Of a DNA stretch of 43,423 nucleotides, positions 23,600 to 31,852 are shown piece after piece (the stretch's first letter is position 1; every line of letters begins with the position of its first letter). The stretch is taken from positions 1-43,423 of the forward strand of contig CAUWNG010000023.1 of assembly GCA_963560005.1 (NCBI GenBank), written 5' to 3'. The translations under genes and the position numbers were made by a program. Source of the stretch: CAG-273 sp963560005 (GTDB lineage Bacteria; Bacillota; Clostridia; TANB77; CAG-508). The notes beneath the pieces are model-generated. The model made no database searches. It was not told the DNA's origin and worked only from the letters and a program-made list of their open reading frames with translations.

Positions 23600-24205
23600 A
23601 TGAAAGAAATTAATAGTTTAGTGCCTTATGTTATTGAACAAACAGCAAAAGGAGAAAGATCTTATGATATTTTTTCAAGATTGTTAAAAGATAGAATTAT
23701 ATTTTTGGGGGAAGATGTAAATCAAACATCTGCTAGTTTAGTAATAGCTCAATTATTATTCCTAGAATCAGAAGATCCAGATAAAGAAATTTCTTTATAC
23801 ATAAATAGTCCAGGTGGATCAATTACTGATGGAATGGGAATTGTTGATACAATGAATTATATAAAATGCCCAGTTTCTACTATTTGCATAGGAATGGCAG
23901 CTAGTATGGGAGCTGTTCTTTTAGCAGCGGGTGAAAAAGGAAAAAGATTTGCAACACCAAATGCAGAAATTTTAATACATCAACCATTAATTGGTGGTGG
24001 AGGACTTTCTGGTCAAACTACAGAAATAAAAATACATGCAGATCATATGGTTAAAACAAGAGAAAAATTAAATAAGTTTTTAAGCGAAAGAACAGGTCAA
24101 CCATTAGATATTATTAATAAAGATACAGAAAGAGATAATTATATGACTGCTGAAGAAGCTTTGAAATATGGATTAATAGACGGAATAATGGATAAAAGAG
24201 CTTAA
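23600..24205 (+). CDS. clpP: ATP-dependent Clp protease proteolytic subunit
   Basis: ClpP forms the tetradecameric serine protease barrel that degrades proteins fed by ClpX or ClpC. The 201-residue product has the nucleophile serine at 102 in GMAASMGAVLL and histidine at 127 in ILIHQPL. The third member, an aspartate, is expected in the KDTERDNYMTAEEALKYGLID segment. YINSPGGSITDGMGI forms the substrate-binding strand. The start ATG follows a strong AAAGGAGG site. It is 27 bases upstream of clpX, with which it is surely co-transcribed, and it follows a probable terminator after tig. Confidence 0.98.
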   Translation: MKEINSLVPYVIEQTAKGERSYDIFSRLLKDRIIFLGEDVNQTSASLVIAQLLFLESEDPDKEISLYINSPGGSITDGMGIVDTMNYIKCPVSTICIGMAASMGAVLLAAGEKGKRFATPNAEILIHQPLIGGGGLSGQTTEIKIHADHMVKTREKLNKFLSERTGQPLDIINKDTERDNYMTAEEALKYGLIDGIMDKRA

Positions 24206-24231
24206 ATAATTATATAAAGGAGAATTACGCA

Positions 24232-25542
24232 ATGCCAAGTAACAAAAATCAAAATATTAAATGCTCATTTTGTGGAAAATCACAAGATGCAGTAGAAAGA
24301 ATAATTGCAGGACCAGGAGTTTATATTTGTGACGATTGTATTAAAGTTTGCAATAATATTTTGGAAGATGACTTATATGAAGATACAGAATTAAGTTATA
24401 CTATAAATGAAAATGAAAAACTACCTACACCAGCTGAAATAAAGAATATTTTAGATTCTTATGTAATAGGGCAAGAGGAAGCTAAAAAAACATTATCTGT
24501 AGCAGTTTATAATCATTATAAACGTATTAATAGCAAGAAAAACAACGATGATATAGAAATACAAAAAAGTAATGTATTGTTATTAGGACCTACAGGATGT
24601 GGAAAAACTTTATTAGCACAAACATTAGCTAAAATACTTAAAGTTCCATTTGCGATTGCTGATGCTACTACTTTAACAGAAGCAGGATATGTTGGAGAAG
24701 ATGTAGAAAATATTTTATTAAAATTGATTCAAGCTGCAGATTATGATGTAACCAAAGCAGAAAAAGGTATTATTTATATAGACGAGATAGATAAAATATC
24801 TAGAAAATCAGAGAATCCGTCTATTACTAGAGATGTTAGTGGAGAAGGAGTACAGCAAGCATTATTAAAGATAGTAGAAGGAACTATAGCTTCTGTTCCA
24901 CCTCAAGGAGGAAGAAAACATCCTCACCAAGATTTTATTCAAATAAACACAGAAAATATATTGTTTATATGTGGAGGAGCATTTGAAGGATTAGAAAAAA
25001 TTGTAAAAGATAGAGTTGGAAAAAAATCAATAGGATTTGGAGCAAAAATAGAAAGTAACAATGACATAGATAAATATAAAGTATTTGAACAATTATTACC
25101 ACAAGACTTATTAAAATTTGGATTAATTCCAGAATTTGTAGGAAGATTGCCAATAATTGCAACTTTACAAGAATTAGACAGAGAGATGTTAATTGATATA
25201 GTTACAAAGCCAAAGAATGCTTTAGTTAAACAATATAAAAAGTTGTTTGAATTAGATAATGTGGAATTAGAATTTGAAAATGAAGCATTAAAATTAATAG
25301 TTGATAAAGCTATAGAAAGAAAAACAGGAGCTAGAGGTTTACGATCTATAATTGAAGAGATTATGAGAGATATAATGTTTGAAGTTCCATCAAATCCTAA
25401 AATAGAGAAATGCATTATAACTAAAGAAACTGTTGAAAATAAGGAAGCACCAAAAATTATTATTAATAATAATAGAGAGGACCAACCTAAAAAAGCTAAA
25501 ACGAAGAGAACAAATACAAGTAAAAAATTAGGAACTGCATAA
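24232..25542 (+). CDS. clpX: ATP-dependent Clp protease ATP-binding subunit ClpX
   Basis: ClpX is the hexameric AAA+ unfoldase that recognises substrates and threads them into ClpP. The 436-residue product has the N-terminal zinc-binding domain with cysteines 11, 14, 33 and 36. The Walker A motif GPTGCGKT is at 119-126, and GIIYIDEIDKI is Walker B. A RPPQGGRKHP-type pore loop appears as VPPQGGRKHPHQDF, and sensor 2 lies in ARGLRSIIEEIMRDIMFE. The C-terminal tail is Lys/Asn/Thr-rich and not conserved. Length is normal, and an AAAGGAG site precedes the start. A terminator follows directly after the stop. Confidence 0.98.
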   Translation: MPSNKNQNIKCSFCGKSQDAVERIIAGPGVYICDDCIKVCNNILEDDLYEDTELSYTINENEKLPTPAEIKNILDSYVIGQEEAKKTLSVAVYNHYKRINSKKNNDDIEIQKSNVLLLGPTGCGKTLLAQTLAKILKVPFAIADATTLTEAGYVGEDVENILLKLIQAADYDVTKAEKGIIYIDEIDKISRKSENPSITRDVSGEGVQQALLKIVEGTIASVPPQGGRKHPHQDFIQINTENILFICGGAFEGLEKIVKDRVGKKSIGFGAKIESNNDIDKYKVFEQLLPQDLLKFGLIPEFVGRLPIIATLQELDREMLIDIVTKPKNALVKQYKKLFELDNVELEFENEALKLIVDKAIERKTGARGLRSIIEEIMRDIMFEVPSNPKIEKCIITKETVENKEAPKIIINNNREDQPKKAKTKRTNTSKKLGTA

Positions 25543-25567
25543 ACGGCAATATTTCTATTGCCGTTTT
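25541..25567 (+). terminator. Intrinsic terminator after clpX
   Basis: AAACGGCAATA (25541-25551) pairs perfectly with TATTGCCGTTT (25556-25566), with a TTTC loop and a short T/A tail. It starts inside the clpX stop codon and ends 21 bases before the birA start. Confidence 0.85.
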
Positions 25568-25587
25568 ATAATAGTAATGAATATAAT

Positions 25588-26163
25588 ATGGATTTAGAAA
25601 AAATAGAAAGAGCTAAAACTAAATATATAGGAAAAAATATAATTTACTTTAAAGAAATAGATTCTACTCAAATATATGCAAAAAGAAATATAAATAATGA
25701 TTTGACTAATGGTACAATTATAATTACTGATAATCAATTAAGTGGAATAGGTACAAATGGAAGAAGCTGGTATTCAAATGAAGAAAAAAATATAACAATG
25801 ACAATTGTTATATTTCCTAATACAAATATTAGTAGACTTAAAGATTTAACAATAAATGTAGCAAAAGCTATGCAAAAGACTATACATGATTTATATAATA
25901 TAGAATTGAATATAAAAAAACCAAATGATTTGATTATTAATAATAAAAAAATTTCTGGTTTTTTAATAGAAACAGGATTGATAAAACAGAAAGTTAATTA
26001 TATTTTATTTGGTGTAGGTTTTAATGTAAATGAAATAAATTTTTGTGATGAAATAAAAGATATTGCTACATCACTAAAACAAGAATTTAATAAAGATTTT
26101 AATAGAGAAGATATAATTGTAAATTTTATAGAAAATTTAGAGAAAATTATAGATAATTTATAA
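25588..26163 (+). CDS. birA: Biotin-protein ligase (short form, no DNA-binding domain)
   Basis: This 191-residue enzyme should attach biotin to carboxyl-carrier proteins. It has the BPL/LplA fold: DSTQIYAKRN, then GIGTNGRSW in the place of the biotinyl-AMP loop, and KKPNDLIINNKKISGFLIETG matching the KWPND region with Trp replaced by Lys. FGVGFNVN follows. It lacks the N-terminal winged helix and the usual C-terminal SH3-like domain, so it is a minimal ligase that cannot act as a BirA repressor. The start at ATG 25588 is inferred because upstream sequence belongs to the clpX terminator. No ribosome site is visible. A lipoate ligase-like role is less likely. Confidence 0.82.
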   Translation: MDLEKIERAKTKYIGKNIIYFKEIDSTQIYAKRNINNDLTNGTIIITDNQLSGIGTNGRSWYSNEEKNITMTIVIFPNTNISRLKDLTINVAKAMQKTIHDLYNIELNIKKPNDLIINNKKISGFLIETGLIKQKVNYILFGVGFNVNEINFCDEIKDIATSLKQEFNKDFNREDIIVNFIENLEKIIDNL

Positions 26164-26223
26164 ATGTATTTTACAATAAACAGCTGAAAAATGCATATAT
26201 TTAAAAAAAATTCAAGTTTTCTA

Positions 26224-26253
26224 TTGACATTAAATCGTTGAGTGACATATAAT
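26224..26253 (+). promoter_or_regulatory. Sigma-A promoter of sigH
   Basis: A consensus TTGACA (26224-26229) and consensus TATAAT (26248-26253) are separated by 18 bases. They lie about 20 bases before an AGGAGG ribosome site. It is the best housekeeping promoter in the window. Confidence 0.85.
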
Positions 26254-26290
26254 ACAAGCATAGTACATCTTAGGAGGACACATATCAAGT

Positions 26291-26941
26291 ATGAATAATA
26301 ATAATGTTTTTTTTCATTCGGAAATTGATTATAATAAAATGACAGATGAAGAAATAATAGATATAGCAAAAACAGGAAATAAACAAGCCTTAGATTATTT
26401 GATTAATAAGTATAGAGATTTAGTAAATCTAAGAGTTAATAAATATTATATTATTGGAGCAGAAAAAGAAGACATTATACAAGAAGGTTTAATAGGCTTA
26501 TTTAAAGCTATAAAAAGTTATAAATCAGGAATGCAAAATTCATTTAAAACATTTGCAAGTATTTGTATAGAAAGGCAACTAATTACTGCTATAAAAACAT
26601 CTAATAGGCAAAAACATATACCATTAAATTCATATTTATCACTTAATATGAATGCTTATGATAGTGAACAAAATGATAATGACACTACACTTTTAGAAAT
26701 ATATAATAATGCTACAGTGGAAGATCCTTTAGATACATTAACAAAAAAAGAATATTATAATTATATAGAAAATGCAATAGAAAATGCTTTAAGTGATTTT
26801 GAAAAAAAGGTACTGTTTAGATATATAAAAGGCGAAAGCTATAATAAAATTGCAGAAGAATTAGATACTCCTGTAAAGTCGATAGATAATGCTATTCAGA
26901 GAATTAGAAAAAAGGCAATAAAGGAAATACCAGAAATATAA
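26291..26941 (+). CDS. sigH: RNA polymerase sporulation sigma factor SigH
   Basis: SigH (Spo0H) directs transcription at the start of sporulation, including spo0A and, in several species, spoIIA. The 216-residue product matches the family closely: MTDEEIIDIAKTGNKQALDYLINKYRDLV, GAEKEDIIQEGLIGLFKAIKSY, and ASICIERQLITAIKTSNRQKHIPLNSYLSL, which is almost diagnostic of SigH. Region 4 has YIKGESYNKIAEELDTPVKSIDNAIQRIRKK. The start is ATG 26291, 13 bases after a TAGGAGGA site. It is transcribed from a strong sigma-A-type promoter. The tRNA-Thr gene follows after 29 bases, probably in the same transcript. Confidence 0.95.
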   Translation: MNNNNVFFHSEIDYNKMTDEEIIDIAKTGNKQALDYLINKYRDLVNLRVNKYYIIGAEKEDIIQEGLIGLFKAIKSYKSGMQNSFKTFASICIERQLITAIKTSNRQKHIPLNSYLSLNMNAYDSEQNDNDTTLLEIYNNATVEDPLDTLTKKEYYNYIENAIENALSDFEKKVLFRYIKGESYNKIAEELDTPVKSIDNAIQRIRKKAIKEIPEI

Positions 26942-26970
26942 ATTAAAGAATATATTTTTGGTAATTATAT

Positions 26971-27046
26971 GCTTCTATAGCTCAGTAGGTAGAGCACAGC
27001 CATGGTAAGGCTGGGGTCGCCAGTTCGATTCTGGCTGGAAGCTCCA
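26971..27046 (+). tRNA. tRNA-Thr (anticodon GGT)
   Basis: This is a complete 76-base cloverleaf. Acceptor GCTTCTA pairs with TGGAAGC (one G-T). The D arm is GCTC/GAGC, the anticodon stem CAGCC/GGCTG holds the loop ATGGTAA with anticodon GGT, and the T arm GCCAG/CTGGC holds TTCGATT. The discriminator base is T, seen in Bacillota threonine tRNAs of this type, and the CCA end is encoded. It reads ACC and ACT codons. It lies alone between sigH and ychF; no other tRNA or rRNA gene is in the window. Confidence 0.97.
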
Positions 27047-27098
27047 AAAATAATAAAAAGGTGTAAAAAAGGAATTCGACAAGTAGGAGGAATAAAAC

Positions 27099-28190
27099 AT
27101 GAAAATAGGAATAGTGGGATTACCAAATGTAGGGAAAAGTACTTTATTTAATGCTATAACTAAAGCAGGTGCAGAGTGTGCAAATTATCCTTTTTGTACT
27201 ATTGAACCAAATGTAGGTGTTGTCCCAGTACCTGATGAAAGATTGGATAAATTAGCAGAAATGTATAATCCAGAAAAGGTAACTCATGCAGTTATAGAGT
27301 TTGTGGATATTGCTGGTTTAGTAAAGGGAGCAAGTAAAGGAGAAGGATTAGGAAATAAATTTTTATCTCATATTAGAGAAGTGGATAGTATAGTAGAAGT
27401 TGTTAGATGCTTTGAAGATAGTAATATAGTTCATGTAGATGGAAGTATAAATCCATTAAGAGATATAGAAACAATAAATCTAGAATTAATATTTGCTGAT
27501 ATAGAAGCTGTTGACAAAAAGATAGATAATGCCAAAAAGAAATTGAAAGCTGATAAGAAATATCAAGAAGAATTAGATTTATTAGAAAAAATCAAAACTA
27601 CTTTAGAAAGTGGTAAATCTGCTAGAACAATATCTTTTACAGAAGAAGAGTTGGAAATTTTAAAAGATACATATTTATTAACAATGAAACCAATTTTATA
27701 CATAGCGAATGTATCAGAAAATCAATTGGAAGATCCGTTTAATGATGAAAATGTAAAACAAGTTGTAGAGTATGCAAAAAGTGAAAATGCAGAAGTAGTT
27801 CCTTTATGTGTAAAAATAGAAGAAGAACTAGCAACTTTAGAAGGAAATGACAAAAAAGAAATGCTTGATGCATTGGGACTTAATGAATCTGGATTAGATA
27901 AAGTTGTAAAATCTAGCTATGACTTGTTGGGGTTAATGTCTTTTTTAACAGCAGGAGAACCAGAAGTTAGAGCATGGACAATAAAGAAAGAAACAAAAGC
28001 TCCTAAAGCAGCAGGAAAAATACATAGTGATATAGAAAGAGGTTTTATTAGAGCAGAAATTGTATCTTATGATGATTTAATAAGAGAAGGATCTATGTTA
28101 GCTTGTAGAGAGAAAGGACTTGTAAGATCTGAAGGAAAAGATTATATTATGAAAGATGGAGACATAGTTTTATTTAGATTTAATGTATAA
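27099..28190 (+). CDS. ychF: Ribosome-binding ATPase YchF (OLA1 family)
   Basis: YchF is an OBG-family P-loop protein that prefers ATP to GTP and binds ribosomes. The 363-residue product has G1 GLPNVGKST at residues 7-15, NYPFCTIEPNVG as the switch I region and VDIAGLVKGASKGEGLGNKFL as G3. A coiled-coil insertion lies around residues 125-180, and a C-terminal TGS domain has AGEPEVRAWTIKKETKAPKAAGKIH. Length is that of the family. AGGAGG precedes the ATG. It is followed by a large terminator. Confidence 0.97.
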   Translation: MKIGIVGLPNVGKSTLFNAITKAGAECANYPFCTIEPNVGVVPVPDERLDKLAEMYNPEKVTHAVIEFVDIAGLVKGASKGEGLGNKFLSHIREVDSIVEVVRCFEDSNIVHVDGSINPLRDIETINLELIFADIEAVDKKIDNAKKKLKADKKYQEELDLLEKIKTTLESGKSARTISFTEEELEILKDTYLLTMKPILYIANVSENQLEDPFNDENVKQVVEYAKSENAEVVPLCVKIEEELATLEGNDKKEMLDALGLNESGLDKVVKSSYDLLGLMSFLTAGEPEVRAWTIKKETKAPKAAGKIHSDIERGFIRAEIVSYDDLIREGSMLACREKGLVRSEGKDYIMKDGDIVLFRFNV

Positions 28191-28200
28191 TATTTTTTAT

Positions 28201-28253
28201 GATGAGTGATTAAAATGTTAAAATATTTTAATTATTCATCTTTTATTTTTTTT
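28201..28253 (+). terminator. Intrinsic terminator after ychF
   Basis: GATGA...ATTAAAAT (28201-28216) pairs with ATTTTAAT...TCATC (from about 28225 to 28240), with a small internal bulge. A long T run follows. Confidence 0.8.
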
Positions 28254-28363
28254 GCTTATGTAATATAATTATACTGAAAAACAATAAAGAAAATAAAAAA
28301 TATAAATGAATTATTTATTTTTTAAAATTAATATTGTGCAATAGAAAAGGAATGTGAATAAAT

Positions 28364-31300
28364 ATGTCTAAGTTTGTACATTTACATATACATAGTGAAT
28401 ATAGTTTATTAGATGGAGCGAATAGAATAAAAGATTTACCAATAAGAGCAAAAGAATTAGGAATGGATGCAATTGCTATAACTGATCATGGTGTTATGTT
28501 TGGTGCTATCGATTTTTATAAAGCATGTAAAGCAGCAGGAGTAAAGCCTATAATTGGTTGCGAAGTTTATGTTGCACCAAGAACTAGATATGATAAGGAT
28601 TCAGAATTAGATTCAAAATATAATCATTTAATACTTTTAGCAAAAGACAATAATGGATATAAAAATCTAGCGAAATTAGTATCTTTAGGATATACAGAGG
28701 GCTTTTATTATAAACCACGTATAGATAAAGAAATATTAGAAAAATATCATGAAGGATTAGTGTGTTGTAGTGCATGTTTAGCGGGTGAAGTGAATCAAGC
28801 TATTTTAAAGAATGACATAGAAGAGGCTAAAAAAGTTGCATTATGGTTTAAAAATGTTTTTGGAGAGGACTATTATTTAGAAATTCAAAATAATGGAATA
28901 AAGGAACAAGTTTTAGTAAACCAAAAACTAATAGATTTATCAAGAGAATTAGATATTCCATTAGTTGCGACAAATGATGCTCATTATTTGAAAAAAGAGG
29001 ATGCTTATAACCATGAAGTTCTTTTATGTATTCAAACAGGTAAAAGAATGAATGATCCAGATAGAATGAGATTTGAAACAGATGAATTATATGTTAAATC
29101 TCCTGAAGAGATGAGTGAATATTTTAAAAATGTTCCAGAAGCTATAGAAAATACTATAAAAATAGCTAATAAGTGTAATGTTGAATTTGAATTTGGACAT
29201 ACAATATTACCTAACTACGATGTACCAGAAGGTTTTGATACACATTTTGAGTATTTAAGAAAATTATGTTATGATGGCTTAATAAAAAGATATGGTGAAA
29301 ATTTAAACCAAGAGCTAAAGGAAAGAGCAAATTACGAGCTAGGTGTAATAGAAAAAATGGGATATGTGGACTATTTTTTAATAGTTTGGGATTATATTAA
29401 TTATGCTAAGACTCATGATATACCTGTTGGACCTGGACGTGGTTCAGGAGCTGGTTCATTGGTTGCTTATTCAATAGGTATAACAGATATTGATCCAATA
29501 AAATACGGACTTATTTTTGAAAGATTTTTGAACCCAGAAAGAATAAGTATGCCAGATTTTGATGTGGATTTTTGCTATGAAAAAAGAGATAAAGTAATAG
29601 AATATGTATGCAGAAAATATGGTTATGATAATGTTTCACAGATTATTACATTTGGCACAATGTCTGCAAGAATGGTAATAAGAGATGTTGGTAGAGCACT
29701 TGATATTCCGTATTCAGAAGCGGATAAGCTAGCTAAAATGATTCCAAATGAATTACATATTACTATAAATAAAGCTTTAGAACAAAATAGAGAGTTAAGA
29801 GAATTATATGAAAATAATGATGAAACAAAAAAACTAATAGATATAGCAATAGCATTAGAAGGAATGCCAAGACAGGCATCTACACATGCTTGTGGAATTG
29901 TTATAACAAAAGAACCAGTAGTAAATTATGTACCATTATATGTAAGAGATGGAACTATTTCAACACAATATATTATGACAACATTGGAAGAATTAGGTTT
30001 ATTGAAGATGGACTTTCTAGGCTTACGTACTTTAACAGTAATAAAAGATACTATTGATTTAGTAAAAAAAGATAAAAATATAGATGTGAAATTTGACAAA
30101 GATATGAATGATCCAAAAGTATATAAATTATGGCAAGATGGAAATTCAATGGGAATATTCCAATTTGAAAGTCAGGGAATGACCAATTTTATGAAGGAGT
30201 TAAAACCAGATTGCTTAGAGGATATTATAGCTGGAGTATCATTATATCGACCAGGACCAATGGATCAAATACCAAGGTATATAGCAAATAAAAAAGATCC
30301 AGAGCATGCCGTGTATACACATCCTGCTTTAAAACCAATATTAGAAGTTACTTATGGTTGTATGGTATATCAAGAGCAAGTTATGCAAATAGTAAGAGAT
30401 TTAGCAGGATATTCTTTAGGTAGAGCAGATTTAGTAAGACGTGCAATGGGAAAGAAAAAACTTGATGTTATGGCTAAGGAAAGAGAATATTTTATATATG
30501 GTCAGACTGACGAAAATGGAGAAGTGATAATTCCAGGTTGTGTAAGAAAAGGAATTGAAGAAGAGGCTGCTAATAAAATATTTGATGAAATGGCAGAATT
30601 TGCAAAGTATGCATTTAATAAGTCACATGCTGCTGCTTATGCTGTAGTATCTTACCAAACTGCATATCTAAAAGCATATTATCCAGCTGAATTTATGGCA
30701 GCAACGTTAAATAGTTTTTTAGGAAATTTAGACAAAATACCAGCATATATAGATGAATGTAAAAGATTAAATATAGAAATATTAAAACCAAATATAAACA
30801 AAAGTTATACAAAATTTACTGTGGATAATAATAAAATACGTTTTGGATTAGGAAGTATAAAAAATGTAGGAACATCAGCTATAGATGAAATTGTATCAGA
30901 AAGAGAAAGTAAAGGAGTATTTAAAGATTTTGCAGACTTTTGTGAAAGAATTAAAGATGCATCAGTAAATAAAAAATGTTTGGAAAGTTTAATTAAAGCG
31001 GGAGCTTTTGATGAGTTTGAACAGACTAGGAGTACTTTATTAGCGTCTTTTGAGGGAATTGTAGATAGTATTGCAGACTCAAACAAAAAAAGTTTTGTAG
31101 GTCAAGTTACTATGTTTGATTTAGGTGGAGAAAATGAAGAAACATTAAATGAGATGAAATATAATTATGTGATTTTAAAAGAATTTCCAGAAAAAGAATT
31201 ATTATCAATGGAAAAAGAAATGTTAGGGTTATATATATCAGGACATCCACTTGAAAATTTAAGGTCACAAATAGAGAGACAAACCACTATAAATGCTCTT

Positions 31301-31837
31301 GAAATGAGAGAGATAAATATTGACATAGAGGAAAAAGGATATAGTAACCATAAAGATGGCGAGCAAGTTATATTTGCAGGAATAATTACTAGAGTAAAAA
31401 AGAAATTTACTAAAACAAATAAAATAATGTCATTTGTTACAGTGGAAGATTTATATGGCTCTGTAGAGGTTATAGTGTTTGAAAGTTGTTATCAAAATTG
31501 TTCTGCAATTCTTTTAGAGGATAGTATAGTTCAAATAGATGGAAGATTAAGTGTTAGGGAAGATGAAGAAACTAAAATAGTTGCAAAAGATATTAAAGAA
31601 TTTACTGCAAAGAAGAAAAAGGTACTAAACATAAATGTTACAGACTTAGATGAAGGCTTAAAGAATAGACTAAAAGGTGCAATAAAATTTTTTAATGGAG
31701 AGAAAAATAATATTCAAATTCAAATTGAAAATGAAGATAAATTTATAATAGCTGGAGAAATATTTTTAAATCAAAATACTTTACAGGAATTTCAAGAATT
31801 AATAGGAGTTGAGAGAGTAACAATTAAAGAATTATAA
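28364..31837 (+). CDS. dnaE: DNA polymerase III alpha subunit (DnaE type)
   Basis: This 1157-residue C-family polymerase is the DnaE form, not PolC. It starts with the PHP domain (HLHIHSEYSLLDGA, AIAITDHGVMFGA). The palm domain has GPGRGSGAGSLVAY and PDFDVDF (about residues 396-402), with two catalytic aspartates. The fingers and tau-binding parts include FNKSHAAAYAVVSYQTAYLKAYYPAEF, and an OB-fold lies near residues 1000-1080 (VIFAGIITRVKKKFTKTNKIMSFVTVED). No exonuclease domain is inserted. In Bacillota DnaE extends RNA primers, while PolC does most synthesis; PolC is not in the window. The start has an AAAAGGA site 12 bases away. Confidence 0.97.
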   Translation: MSKFVHLHIHSEYSLLDGANRIKDLPIRAKELGMDAIAITDHGVMFGAIDFYKACKAAGVKPIIGCEVYVAPRTRYDKDSELDSKYNHLILLAKDNNGYKNLAKLVSLGYTEGFYYKPRIDKEILEKYHEGLVCCSACLAGEVNQAILKNDIEEAKKVALWFKNVFGEDYYLEIQNNGIKEQVLVNQKLIDLSRELDIPLVATNDAHYLKKEDAYNHEVLLCIQTGKRMNDPDRMRFETDELYVKSPEEMSEYFKNVPEAIENTIKIANKCNVEFEFGHTILPNYDVPEGFDTHFEYLRKLCYDGLIKRYGENLNQELKERANYELGVIEKMGYVDYFLIVWDYINYAKTHDIPVGPGRGSGAGSLVAYSIGITDIDPIKYGLIFERFLNPERISMPDFDVDFCYEKRDKVIEYVCRKYGYDNVSQIITFGTMSARMVIRDVGRALDIPYSEADKLAKMIPNELHITINKALEQNRELRELYENNDETKKLIDIAIALEGMPRQASTHACGIVITKEPVVNYVPLYVRDGTISTQYIMTTLEELGLLKMDFLGLRTLTVIKDTIDLVKKDKNIDVKFDKDMNDPKVYKLWQDGNSMGIFQFESQGMTNFMKELKPDCLEDIIAGVSLYRPGPMDQIPRYIANKKDPEHAVYTHPALKPILEVTYGCMVYQEQVMQIVRDLAGYSLGRADLVRRAMGKKKLDVMAKEREYFIYGQTDENGEVIIPGCVRKGIEEEAANKIFDEMAEFAKYAFNKSHAAAYAVVSYQTAYLKAYYPAEFMAATLNSFLGNLDKIPAYIDECKRLNIEILKPNINKSYTKFTVDNNKIRFGLGSIKNVGTSAIDEIVSERESKGVFKDFADFCERIKDASVNKKCLESLIKAGAFDEFEQTRSTLLASFEGIVDSIADSNKKSFVGQVTMFDLGGENEETLNEMKYNYVILKEFPEKELLSMEKEMLGLYISGHPLENLRSQIERQTTINALEMREINIDIEEKGYSNHKDGEQVIFAGIITRVKKKFTKTNKIMSFVTVEDLYGSVEVIVFESCYQNCSAILLEDSIVQIDGRLSVREDEETKIVAKDIKEFTAKKKKVLNINVTDLDEGLKNRLKGAIKFFNGEKNNIQIQIENEDKFIIAGEIFLNQNTLQEFQELIGVERVTIKEL

Positions 31838-31852
31838 AGGAGGGAATTTTTA

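Noticed and set aside
24939..25415. Long minus-strand open frame of 158 codons opposite clpX
   Set aside because: It lies entirely inside clpX, has no ribosome site and its composition is that of an antisense shadow of an AT-rich gene. The same applies to 2433-2897, 36123-36539 and 18710-19105.
25558..25587. TTG start for birA at 25558
   Set aside because: These bases form the 3' arm of the clpX terminator, and the extra ten residues are not ligase-like.
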